From assembly GCA_001695595.3 (NCBI GenBank), contig MBPM02000055.1:248001-312000 (forward strand): 64,000 nt of DNA, given 5' to 3'. Under the pieces are notes generated by a model. It made no database searches. It had not been told where the DNA came from and worked only from the letters and a program-made list of their open reading frames with translations. The position numbers and the translations under genes were made by a program. This DNA comes from Plasmopara viticola. Taxonomy: Eukaryota; Oomycota; Peronosporomycetes; Peronosporales; Peronosporaceae. Of this stretch, positions 12,535-24,100 are shown piece after piece; within the stretch, counting starts at the first letter, position 1, and each line of letters opens with the position of its first letter.

Positions 12535-13966
12535 ATTGCAGAAATAGTGATCGTGAAAGGAGCGGAATCTGATATGTTGTCAATGGCAAGTTGCAAAATG
12601 AAATGGCTCTGCAGGACCATTTAATTTGGAGTGAACATACAATGCTTATCAAAAAAGCGCGAGAGTCGGTGCGCCGCGTCTTCGCCACCGACAATGCCGA
12701 GTCGGATTTGTCAGGGCATGGTTCTATAAAGAGTGTGAATCGTTCACAATCTTGCACTCTGGTCGCGGATGAAAAAGTAGTATATTAAGCGAGTGAAAAA
12801 ATTGTGCACTGACAGACGGTACAAGAAGAAAAAAAAAAGCTAGATGGCACGAGCTTTTGTTTAAATTTGCTGCGTTGCGTCATAAGGATTAGAGGAGCGC
12901 ATAGTAAAACAGAGAGGACTGGTACAGTGGTGAACATGCACCGTATTTGGACGATCGCTACTGGCGAAGCTCCAAGACTTGACACATTTACTTTACTTGT
13001 AGGTGCAGTGTATCCAGAGGATTTGGTAGAACCGGAACGATGTATCTTTAATAGTGGTAGAAACTGGTCTCGCAATGCTGGATCAGCATGCGTCTGAAGA
13101 TGCGTAACGAACTAAAATGCATATGTCAAGCAATACACGGTTCACTTAGAAATTATTTGACTGTCTACTTATTTTAAGCTCTATACCTTGACTAAGACCT
13201 GATACTAAGCCACGTAGGCTATCCACCGCTGGTAGATCGCAAGCGGTAAGAGTTGATAGTAAAGACACTGATGATACCGACCAAAGGCGAAGTAGGATGG
13301 CTTAATATCACGCAAGTACGTAATAACTAATACAATTACTTTTTGCTGAAACGCAAGCCTTGGCTCATCATACCGGCGCACGCAATTGGGCAGCAAGTGA
13401 CTTGTCACACCAGAAGCACTTGTAGCAGCATAGAATTTCGTGTCAAGTGTTCCTGCCAAGAGATAAAGACGCGAAATGATCAACTTTACGGTGGAGGAGA
13501 AAGGTTCTGCTCTCAATATATGAAAAACAGATTAAATGGTATGTTACACGATGTGAATGCAGCTGCAAGCAAATGTCTATATCCAGCAGCACCGATGTAC
13601 CAGGCACTAGCTGCTGGTTAGCCTTTGTTCACGGAGAAAACATTTTGAATGCTGCATGAAAGCGCCTCCCTGAAGCGAGGTCAGCAAATTTAGCGCAAGA
13701 TATTAGATTTGACAAATGCCAAAAGTAGAATGCAACACATATATTCCGTAGCAGCGTGGTGTATGCTATTTGCACGCAGCATTAAATCAGTAGAGGATGC
13801 AGTTTTTAGCATAAAATCCAGCCTTGGCGCAATAACTAAGGCACTATATACTGTCGGTGCAGTAATCATTTTGATGCGTTTACCCGCCATTGTTACTAGG
13901 CGACTGTGTTTGAAGCGCTACGAATACTGTATGACTTTACTTTAGCTTCGGTTAACAAAGCGAGCT
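12535..13966. other. No supportable gene
   Basis: The 5' flank of the elicitin gene followed by short overlapping frames. GC-richer DNA at 12.65-12.75 kb gives an open frame on each strand, but neither is recognisable. It may be promoter or UTR sequence. Confidence 0.45.
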
Positions 13967-14283
13967 TTAGTTTTTTTCTCGCCGCAGGTGTTCCAAAATC
14001 TCGATAAGCGGTTTGAAGTCGAGTTGATTGTTGTTTATACTAGAGTAGTGTAAACCAGGCGGGTTGTTAGAATGAGCCCTGTCAATAAGGTCTTTGTGGG
14101 ATTGCACGATGCATATAACGGCTTCGATCTCGGAGTTGGTAACGACGTTGCTGTTGTGATATTGGTGACCGATTTTGAAGGAATGATTGCATCGCTCATC
14201 AAAAAGACTTTTCACGAACAAGCTTGTCCGTAGTCATAGGCAGTGAAGGCTAGCGTGGCGGCAAGAGTGTGTTTCTTGTTAAT
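13967..14283 (-). pseudogene. Decayed elicitin gene
   Basis: On the minus strand the lower part of this frame follows the elicitin pattern, with KDLI, an NNPP where functional copies have xxPPDC, and a closing helix-like end. Nearly all the conserved cysteines are replaced. Upstream, in a different frame, a signal-peptide-like run (AATLAFTA) aligns with that of the neighbouring genes. The expected start codon has become ATT at 14281-14283, and a frameshift separates the signal-peptide part from the rest near 14.22 kb. The copy is therefore non-functional through start loss, frameshift and loss of disulphide cysteines. It sits between two intact elicitin genes in the same orientation, as expected for a local tandem family. 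Confidence 0.75.
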
Positions 14284-15049
14284 TGGCCGACGACGGATAT
14301 GTAAGGAATTGTAAGGCCCATTATCGACCAATTGGTAGCACTTTAAGCTAATAAATTAAACACTTATCAGTAGTGCCAATTGAAAAGCTAGAAGTGAACC
14401 ACATCCAGCGTAAGAAACAGACTGCTACTAACATCAACAACATATAACTCAAGAATAATAACCTCGAGCCGACTTTGGGCAACCGTATCCCCCAAATCGA
14501 AGCGAAAACCTAGGATGAATTTAGCCGCGCGGACTCGGCAATACTAAGCGTGCTGTAGAAGCGCCTGAGAGTGTTATGAGGCTTTGTTGAAAGCAACTAT
14601 GTGGTGAGTAGCTTTGAGAAATGCTTTGTATCTGTTTTCGGTTGAGGTCCCACAGCACTTTGCACAAAGAAGTATACACGAAGATATACGATCTTCCGAT
14701 GAACGACTGTTAAATTAATATCTCTTGTCCTAGTATAACAAGGCAATAAAATAGCGTATTTACCTCTTATATTAATTATGCGCTCAAATTTGCGATCAAA
14801 TAATGATAGGAAACTTATTAATTTTAAGGGATATCTTTCCAAACAATTCATTATGCCTGTCGGACGCCACAGCCACCGTTTTTATATGAAATGTCTGAAA
14901 GAAGGTTCAGCTGCCCGTGCATCCTCCACTACAATATAAACTGCGTTCAAGAGAAAATGAACTAGCGTCTTTCTTTATTCTTCTACTTTTACTACTGAGG
15001 TCGCTTTGGGACCGAATATTACTCTTAGTTGGCCGGGTCAGCTAACAAT

Positions 15050-15139
15050 GGTTTTGGTGCGGATGTACCCTCTGGTGCAGGAGCAAGTCACCTTTTGTTG
15101 GCTTGCTCCTGCACCCGAGAGTACATCCTTACCAAAACC
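15050..15139. repeat. Long imperfect hairpin (40-bp arms, 10-nt loop)
   Basis: Positions 15050-15089 pair with 15100-15139. About 35 of 40 positions are complementary, including the uninterrupted GGTGCAGGAGCAAG block. No protein is encoded. It could be a foldback element, a MITE relic or a small-RNA hairpin precursor. Confidence 0.75.
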
Positions 15140-18100
15140 GGCCTTTGCGCCAAAAGCTGTGCCCACATGAATATATTATCGTGCGCCTTGGGCTGTGATT
15201 AATAAAATCTCACCCGTCATAACGCCGCTCGGCAACGATGGGAATCACCTTGGTCCTTTATTTAGAAGGAAGTATAAAGAGCGCCACAAGCGATTTGCTA
15301 AACACATGCCGGTCTATTCAACCACTGAGCGAGCTGAGGAGCCTCAAATGTAGCATTTTGGTCTTACCTCAAAGTTTTATTATCCCAGGTCACGACAAAA
15401 AAATTGACAAATGTTTAATCAGACTCAGCGATCATGCAAAAGGTCTCACTTCTCGAGACAGAATAATAAGTAGGACTATTCGCTTTTACGGTGCGATCTG
15501 GATTACCCTTAGTGATGATGTCGGCTACAGACCGATCGTGAAACTAGAGCTATTCTACGGTTTATACACAAATGGTCAAACTACCAACGCAATTGAACAA
15601 GGGCTTTGCAACGCACTCATCGCCAAATATCGACAGTCTCTTTAAAAATCCATACACATTTTTCGTATCAGGTCTGGAACAACATTTGAACGAGTGTTTT
15701 ACGGCCGATCCAGATCATAGAGCCAGGAACTATGACCATGTTCTTTGCTTGCAGTAAGACCTCTCCAGAGGAAGCTTCGTACGCGTTATTTACGAAAAGA
15801 TGGTGTACTTAGACGATCCATTGTCTAGCATAAGATTACGATGGCTATTCGTGTGCTTCTGGAACTGTACCAAATGCGCTTAAAGATACTTGGCGTCGAA
15901 AAAGTCCTCAAGCATGGAGCTTCTGTCTACTTTTAATAACTCTTCAGCACTGCAATCATTTCGATTTATTTGCATAATGTATTCTTTGACTGAGGTTATT
16001 AGTATAAAACTTAATCACCTCAAAAGATTTATTTACGTCTGTGAGATAAGAGAGCAATCTGTTTACTCGATGAAACAGAGACACGTTTTCTAAAAATGTC
16101 TTGTCTTACCAAAGTGCCAAGTCAAACGCTTGAGATCTAGTTTCTCAGCGCGTATAGAGTCAATCTCACCGAGTCATAGAGTGCAGTAATTAAGCTGCAA
16201 ATTATTGCAAAGCTCTCTGCTTTTGATATCAGATCATAAAGCATTCGGGCAATTTCTGCCGAAGCCGGCCAAACAACTTCTACGAGCTCTGTACAGGCAG
16301 ATGATTGCGCACTGTATAATATGTTCACGGCGCTCACGAAAGGACCTTTGCTTTTTACGCACTTCCAATAATAGAACAGCCAATTTTGGCAGTCAAAGAG
16401 CGCTAGAAAGGGCCACTTCTACCTTAGTTTCGTTTCATTTCCATCAAGAGCATCAACTTCGCACAACCTGGTGTTCGCGATTAAGATGCATATGGGACTG
16501 ACTCCTTGCAGTCGAACAGCGGCTCCTTCGAGATACTTCGGACCCGAAGCCTTCGAAGATTAAGTGATCCATTTTAAGCATGGGTTTCATGAGTTTCACG
16601 GCTGATTGACCACCACACTTTTCGCGAGATTATTAAAGAACTGGAATTGTTCTCATTTCGTAGTGTCGGCCGTCTTCTCGTATCTTTTTTTTTGCCTTAA
16701 ACTAATGGCTAATATGGTAGTGGCTATGGGCACAATTAACTATCGTACAGTTATTCAAACACGCCTCCTTCAAAGAGTTGATTGCATGGCGAGCGACTGG
16801 GGGCACCCCAGGACTTACGTGAGACTTGAAGTCCTGAGTAATATATAAATGCACAACAAAAAAGGTTGAATGCGTCGGAATATTCTCAGGAAGATCGATG
16901 GCTTACGCCTATGCATTTTTTTAACTGTATAAAATCCAAAAGACGATGTTTCATCTTGTTTCAAGATGCCGAAGTTACCCCTTTGGGTATTTCTTGTTAT
17001 TATCCTATATTCCCTTAACTAAAATGCTCGAACTTTTTTAACGCGTTTGTCAGAGCTCTTTTTACCCTTGCCGAATACTTTGCGTGCTTGCTCTGCTAAT
17101 TGCGCTCATCCGACTTCGAAAAAAAGCAAAAAAACTGCTTTTGTACGGATACTGAATTAATTAATGACCCGAAGAAAATGTTTTCTTAAGCCTCTTCTTG
17201 TGCTGTTATCTTCTTGGGTGTCTAAGCTTATTGACAATAGCTTGGTAATTTACCCTTTAGTGCCGTAAAGATCGGGCTTATATTCGACATCACTCTGTCT
17301 GGAAGACTATGGTCGTATACATAAGCAGGCTTATCGCTGTGCCTGACACAAGTGCTAAATACACTAGTTTACTCAGTCGGCAACATCACTATGACGTGCT
17401 GCCACCAACATCCGCAAGTCGCAAGCAAAGTAGAGAATTAACGACTTTAATAAGTCCAACGATACAGAAGAATGTAGGAACCACTCAGATAAAAAATCGT
17501 GGGTCCTCGAATACCTGGCCACTCACTTGTATATGTGATGCAAGCAGTATGCAGCAGAAAAATGTCGTAAAACTTTTCTATGACCGCTCATCGGAGCAAT
17601 ACGTGGCTCCAAAGTACAGCAAACTTCAGCTCTTCGTCGTTTAAAAGAACAACGACGTATTTGTTCGTCAACGGAGCTTATATCTTTCTATTTTGTCTGG
17701 CCTGCTCAAAATCACGTAAGCAAGAACATTGAGCTTGCCCATTTTGTATTCGATGCCAAAGCTATAATGCGCAATGGATGGTGATTATCTTGTCATTTTT
17801 TGGACAAGTGGGCGTATTCATTGCGGTTGAAAAAATACGGCCCACTCGTCTTGATGTAAACGACAAAGAACTTAATATCGAAAAGTTGTACTTAATTTTC
17901 TTACCATCACATACTTCATGTCAAGTAATTATTTATGATGCACGGGATAGTTTCGCACGGAAGCATTAAGCGAGCAAGATGACTCGCATATGATCGATCT
18001 CATCAAGTTGCGGAGTTTAAATCATCGCAAACTATGCCAAATGGCTTTGTCTCGTCCGGCTTAAAAGGTGCGTGCGAAAATATATTCCTACTGCTAATAG

Positions 18101-18835
18101 ACAAATTCTGATGGTGAATCTTGTTTGACCAATTAGTTTTCATAGGCCCTTTTAGACAGCACTATATTTGTGCAAATGGTTGGCTCAACCTAATAATTTC
18201 TGCACATTGATTTTTTAACATGTGTCGTATACAGCATCTCCATTCAAGAATCCGAGCGGAACCCATGAATGTAGTCGAAGACGCTAATGCTTTCTAAAGC
18301 AAACATCAATAGTTGATGTTGACGCAAAGTTAACCAGTTCTTATGACATTCAGACCCTGTCTGAGGAAGCAGCTGGTCTTCTTTAGAGCGGCCACAAAAG
18401 CCTCTGTCAACAAAAGTATGTTTAGCCGACTTTCTCCGTCGCTGGAACATTTGACTGGCCCTGTGGCATCACTACCCTTTACCCTGCACACACCGCCGTG
18501 AGAGAAATAAAATTCTTCAAACAAATAAGTAATAAAAAATTACCAAAGTAGCCTATTCATCGTACCTATATGCTGATCGGACAAAACTACCCAGAGAAAG
18601 CGCTCTATTTATAGAATGCGATAACCGTGTGTTCTTTTCGGGGAGTCATCAAAATCGTTTGGTGCAAGCAATCCTATGGACTTAAATCTCTAAAACGTTG
18701 CGCCGGACAAGGTAAAACTTTGTCGCCATCACTTACTATACTATATGTATTTTCGTCCAGGGTTACAAAAAAGAATAGTGGTTGGCAGTGCCCACTTTAA
18801 TACCCCCGTGATTTACTTTGCAGGCGCATAACCGG

Positions 18836-18900
18836 AGATAACACTCATTTGTAATCTGCTTATCCACTGTGGATAAGCAGATTACAAATGAGTGTTATCT
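18836..18900. repeat. Perfect 65-bp palindrome
   Basis: Thirty-two bases (18836-18867) are followed by a single central T at 18868 and the exact reverse complement (18869-18900). The core reads TTATCCAC-T-GTGGATAA. I found no mismatch in either arm. It lies in DNA with no gene within 1.8 kb that I can support. Confidence 0.95.
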
Positions 18901-20409
18901 GTAAAGTATTTTTTGCTAAAAATACCTTACGGTGAAAATCATACGGCAGATGCCAATTAAAATTATGCATCTCTCTGCTCATTCACAGCAAAATCTTGAT
19001 TCGAAACAAACTTTTCAAAAGAGCAACCTCACCGTCGATGTGTACATCCCTCGATATGAATACCAATCTAGGATTTGCGGAAAACAGTCGTGCTATAATT
19101 TCTTTATCAAGCCTTGCTAACCCAGTGCATGGGCAGGACGTATCACGCCTTGTGTTATTCTCTTCGTGTGATGCCGAATGGGGCGACGGAGCTTGATTTG
19201 ATCAAAGGCACGATCTCAATGCTAGAGATTCCAGATATTTCGTATTTTTCTTTGAGCATGGGCACCAGACGAATCTCCACACTTATTTCCAAACGAAAGC
19301 TTAGTACAATTTTCTCGTGATAAGAGACGCCGTAGCAGTCACAACAATCGCGAAATGGATGCTTTGTAGACCAGAGAATGATTTTCATTTTGTTAAATTA
19401 AGCTTGATCCGTAGTCCAAAGTCGATCCTCGAAATTTGAATCCAAAACCACGAATTTCTAAACCACTATTACCATCAGGATTTTGAAACGGAAAAAGTGT
19501 GAGCCTTTAGTAGATCCAAGTCCCTGGCCTTTTATAATTTCATTTGGATTTTTTTTTAACTTTTGGTAGTGTGATGTATTTTCATGGTTATATCGGAAGT
19601 AATCTTTTAGCACTAACCGGTTTCGTAATAGTAATTTTAACGATGTATACATGCTTTCGGGATAATGTTAGAGAAGCTGTGTATGAAGGTCAACGTACAA
19701 AACAAGTACAATAAGCCTATGTAAATACCTTGTCCGGTCGGAGCTAGGCGAGCACAGCCTAAAAGCACACAAAAGCAAAATTAGGTCCCACTACTGTCAC
19801 GCACTTCACGCATACGCGCGGCATAATATGGGTACATTTTACTTGCATATCAAGGTAATCGTTGACTGCGGTGAAGGCCAGTAGCGGCTGCAAAATGTTT
19901 GTTTGGGACCGGAGTGGTGGTGGTGGGATGATCGCGAAATGTTGTCGTGCGGCTACGCAAGGATACCGAGTAGAGGAAGAACATGCAAATGCGCGTAGTG
20001 AAACTGCATATTCACGTAAATTGATTCGTTACTACCTTAGCTGTCCAAATATCTTCAAAACGCCGCAGTCTATCTACCGGCTTCTACCCCAGAGAATAAA
20101 TACCCAAATCGCGCGCAGCATGAAGCTATCATGCACTAAGATGCAGCGCAGCCCGTTAAGGCTCTTAGACCAAGCAGTCACTACTAGACAACAATTAAAA
20201 GCCTTGGGTGCATATCCTGCTTTGGCACTTTGTTTACAAGTCTATTGTTAGTGCATATTAAATTATCGGACCCGTGTTACTGTCTAGCTCTCACGTAGCT
20301 TCAAAAGCTTCAATCGCGCGGAATTGAATTGAAATCTAGGTTCTTGAAGTTTATCTTTTTGAATTGAACGATAGTAAGTGTCGGAGCATCTACACTAAAA
20401 AATCATATT

Positions 20410-20508
20410 CTTAACAACAACCATGGCTACTGTTTGTCTTGTACTCTGAGTTCACTAATTGCTATCCTTAACAACAACCATGACTACTGTGGGTCATGTA
20501 CTCTGAGT
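20410..20508. repeat. Two 42-bp direct repeats, 57-bp period
   Basis: The unit starting CTTAACAACAACCATG and ending TGTACTCTGAGT occurs at 20410-20451 and 20467-20508 with four differences. Confidence 0.85.
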
Positions 20509-20730
20509 ACTCTTCGTCGCAGATCGTAAAAATGGTATGAGCTGAACTGACGAAGAGATACAGGGAGTTGGTAACATAAAAATCAGCATGATTTACTGAT
20601 CGACAGTACTTTATTTTTGCTTTAAAGAGCGTAATTGCAGACTTGTTGCGGTTTAAATCAAGCCTTTGCGGATAAACAAGAAACTATAAATGCAGGAATC
20701 ATCTTATCGCGATCAATGCTACATGACCGT

Positions 20731-21144
20731 TCAAAAGCTACGAAAAGAGTATGACGTGGGCTTTGGATTAGCCGAGCGAGCTTCAGTGTGTGTCCCGCCG
20801 CATGAGTTCCAAAAGTCGCTGATGAGCAGTTTAATGTTGAAGCGGCCATTACTCATGGGGTTTAAAAGGTCACAGTCCGGCGGGTTGGTGGCCTGAGTCT
20901 TGCTAATGAGGTCTTTACAAGCTTGCACATTGCACATGGCGACTTTGATTTCAGGAGCTGGCAGCGACGTCGCTGCCATCATATCGTAGCCCGTACTTTT
21001 GGCGCATTCTGTGAAGCTAGGATCGCTCACCAAAGGAAGCATGGCATTGACGGCAGCTGTCTGCACATCTTGAGGGCAAGGTTCGCCGTTGACGGAGGCG
21101 GCGAAGGCAAGAGCTGCGGTGGCGACAGCGTAGAAGATGTTCAT
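20731..21144 (-). CDS. Elicitin (canonical cysteine spacing)
   Basis: This is a 137-residue protein. The frame is open for 49 more codons upstream, but I chose the ATG at 21142-21144 because it is directly followed by a typical signal peptide (Ala-rich core ending ASVNG), nearly identical to that of the elicitin at 12.1 kb. The mature protein has six cysteines spaced 23-23-4-14-23, exactly the elicitin pattern, with GYDMMAATSLP and NPPDCDLLNP as landmarks. A tail of about 22 residues follows the last cysteine. Its expected role is an extracellular sterol- or lipid-binding protein that also acts as a plant-recognised pattern. It is a single exon in the same orientation as the other elicitin copies, so the three probably arose by local duplication. 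Confidence 0.96.
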   Translation of the reverse strand: MNIFYAVATAALAFAASVNGEPCPQDVQTAAVNAMLPLVSDPSFTECAKSTGYDMMAATSLPAPEIKVAMCNVQACKDLISKTQATNPPDCDLLNPMSNGRFNIKLLISDFWNSCGGTHTEARSANPKPTSYSFRSF

Positions 21145-24100
21145 GACGTGGAGGTAGCGGGGTGGCTTGAATGGTGAATTGCAGAATGAATCTAATGGCA
21201 TGCCTTTCAAACTTTGACTCAGAGCATAAAGAGCCGGGTGGTCGCGCACAGAAATAAACTGCGCATGAATAAATGAACTGTACATGAACATGATACACTG
21301 ATCCGTGCAGAGATCAGATTTCTATACTACGATATTATAGCATGTAAATACTGTATCTGCGTGCTGCATTAGTCTACAGTTTTATCATCGTATCGCAATG
21401 TACTATATTGTGGCTCTAGGAATTTAGATTAACAATGTAAACTGATATATTATATAACTTATCCTTATAATGTATACAAATAAAGACTGGCGTGTCCCAA
21501 AAATGCACGGTTCTAACATCAGGTAAATTGCACGAAGTGCAAGGCTTGCCCAGGTCTGTGACGCATCACTTGGCAGATAAAGCCAGCGAAGGATCTAGCT
21601 TGGCATGTTCATCAAGATTCTCGACAAAGCTTATGTCAAAGTGCAGCAAGCATAAGTAGCCAAACTCGAGACCCGTATACAGCAGTTTTCAAGGTAGTAC
21701 GTGAGCCGAAATGTATGTATCAATAGGTTTACATAGATACGACACCACCATCATATAGTAAGTCATACAAACGCTGTGTGGATATATGAAACAGATTACT
21801 ACTAGCTCAAACTATCGCGTACCCAGAGCGACTATCAAAATGTTGCACGTCAGTGCTTTAATAAAACACATACAAATTGGTACAGACTATTTGTGTTGGG
21901 TGTTCATCTAAATTACGAAAAACGATATCTAATTGTAAATATTAAGCGCGCATAAAGCTTAAAAAAATACGGGAAAATTACGGCAAGTATTGGTTAAGGT
22001 TATGACGCTATGCTCTGACGTCACTAAGAGGCTTTTAGAGGAAAAAAAAACGGACTTAAATGTAGCACAAGTAAGCAAACAAAGGACTTATATGAATTCA
22101 GTTCACATGTTGCCTGCACCTATCCAACAATAAACAGCCACAGTCGACTCTCAAGACTTATTGTTATCAAAATATTGTTTCAAGAAGACTGTCAATTGCT
22201 CCGCTGGTAAACAGTAATTTGGATGACGCTGGTGAAAGTTGGACAACTTTTGTATACCCAGGTAGCGAAGGCTGAGGCTGAGACTACGAAGCCATGGTCG
22301 CTACACGACATGAAGGCGCTTAAAACAGTCGTTCTAGATGCATAGTTGACCACCAAACGGAACAGATTTTGCTTTCCGAGCGTGAATTCTATCTGCAATC
22401 GAAAAAAGCTTCGAATGGGTGACGCTGGCAAAACATATGCACAAGGTGTAGATGAAAGCTAATTCTTCGATGGCCAAGCATCTTGATTGATCTAACGAGC
22501 TCGTGGTTGCGCTGGAGACGCTACAATCGTCCAAGTTTACAATCGAAAGCTTGTGACTTGGAAAAACCTTCCAGCGAATTACGAAATCCTCATAACTTTT
22601 TTGATAAATTTTTGGGGTGCGTCGCGCATTGGGGTGAAGGATAAACTCGTAATAAGAACGAGCGACTTTAGAAACGATATGTTTGCGCTGCGCATGCATT
22701 CAAAGTAAATACAGGACGCTTAAGAGGCAATTGTTGTAAGACAAATATTCTGCTGAAGAGTGGCGGTGGATTCAAAGGCAAAGGCTTTGCGCGTGGCCAA
22801 GTCGGAAAAATTAACTGAAGTCATCCAGAGCTAAATGGTGTCGAGGAAGATGTTGCTGTGTATCTGTACGGTCAGGCTTGCTCAAATGGACGGCTTGCCA
22901 ATTACATTGGTGAAGGTTCTGCACATTCTGGGACCCGAGCAGTAAATGACAGTCAATACAGTAGCCAGCCAGCAATCTTTATGGTCGATTGGCGAACTGG
23001 CTGACTGTGGCCTTAAGGTGCCTTTTCTGCATCATTAGAACGTGCGGTTGCTAAAGGCAAGAAAGTCGGCAGAGCGTACGCTCCGCACCGTGAGCATGAA
23101 GAAATTCGTCGAGTGAATCACGATGGGAATGACAGCGTGTAGATTTGTTAGCAATTTGCTGGGGGTCCTTTTAGGATTAAGTATAGCACGCTACGTACGG
23201 GTTGCCAGCGGTTAGGCAGAAGTTTGATATATTGCCATCGCGTTCGCTTACAAAGGCGTCACGGGTCGCACAACTCGTACACATGGGCATAATGTTACCG
23301 ATATAATCATTCTCAAATTTACGTGCCGACATTTGTAAGGAGTTATATGCGATTGGTGATGACCTACAGTAAGGCTGTAATTAGGCTGAGTAAATGCGAA
23401 GCTCTCTATGGAGCAGCACGTGAAGTGCCCACGAGCGGACAAAGACAAATAGTTTATGAGCAAAAAGGCTGCCAAGATATGTACTAGGAACGGTGTAAGC
23501 ATATGTTCCCATATGGCACACAACAAAATTGTGTTATTACGAAACCATTATGATGCACAAGTTTGTATTGCCGTGAAAGGCATATTTGCTTGAAACACGT
23601 TTTGTAGTGGTGAGTGGAAGTCGATAACACAGCGGTGTGCCTTGAAGCGTCGAAGAGTCTTGCGCGCATGCGAACGAATGCGGTCAATCATAGTGAGCTT
23701 TCTTATGCTTTTTTCGAAAGAGAAAATTCAAATCAGCCCAGTGTGACCGGCTTGTGAAGGGGTCAAAGACGTTCGTGGGGTCGGTAAACCGGGATTATGG
23801 TACAACGGAGACATTTTTGTCTTTGATATGACTAGATCGTGAATAAAAAGACTCGATCCCTGAATCGATTCGCGGGGCTGGGGCTTATAGGTTTGCCGCT
23901 TGATCTCGCACAATAAGCCTAAGGGAAAGCATGAGTGAGTACCGCTTATTATAAAGAAATGTGGGAACGCATATGCCCATTAGAGGTACTAATATCTCTC
24001 CGAAGATAGACTCGAAGTTGTCCTTGAATACCTATTTTAGTAGATATTCAGCTGCTTTGGCAGCATCGCCCGCAAAAGACGCAAAAGATAGCTAGACATT

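Larger units (their letters stand above)
14284..20730. other. Gene-poor stretch with inverted and direct repeats
   Basis: No gene is supported. The longest frames (15238-15645 plus, 19862-20251 plus) have no recognisable domain, no GC rise and no homologous neighbour. A hairpin near 15.1 kb, a perfect palindrome at 18.87 kb and a direct repeat at 20.4-20.5 kb are listed separately. Confidence 0.5.

Noticed and set aside
15238..15645. 135-codon plus-strand frame
   Set aside because: No GC rise, no motif, no signal peptide; a frame this long is plausible by chance in a 6-kb unassigned stretch.
18860..18877. TTATCCAC within the palindrome resembling a DnaA box
   Set aside because: The window is clearly eukaryotic nuclear DNA (introns, elicitins, PIG-A); bacterial origin boxes are not expected and the match is short.
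22192..22699. Minus-strand frames that might be a degraded transcription-factor gene
   Set aside because: Only vague compositional similarity; two frames and a stop between them with no diagnostic motif.
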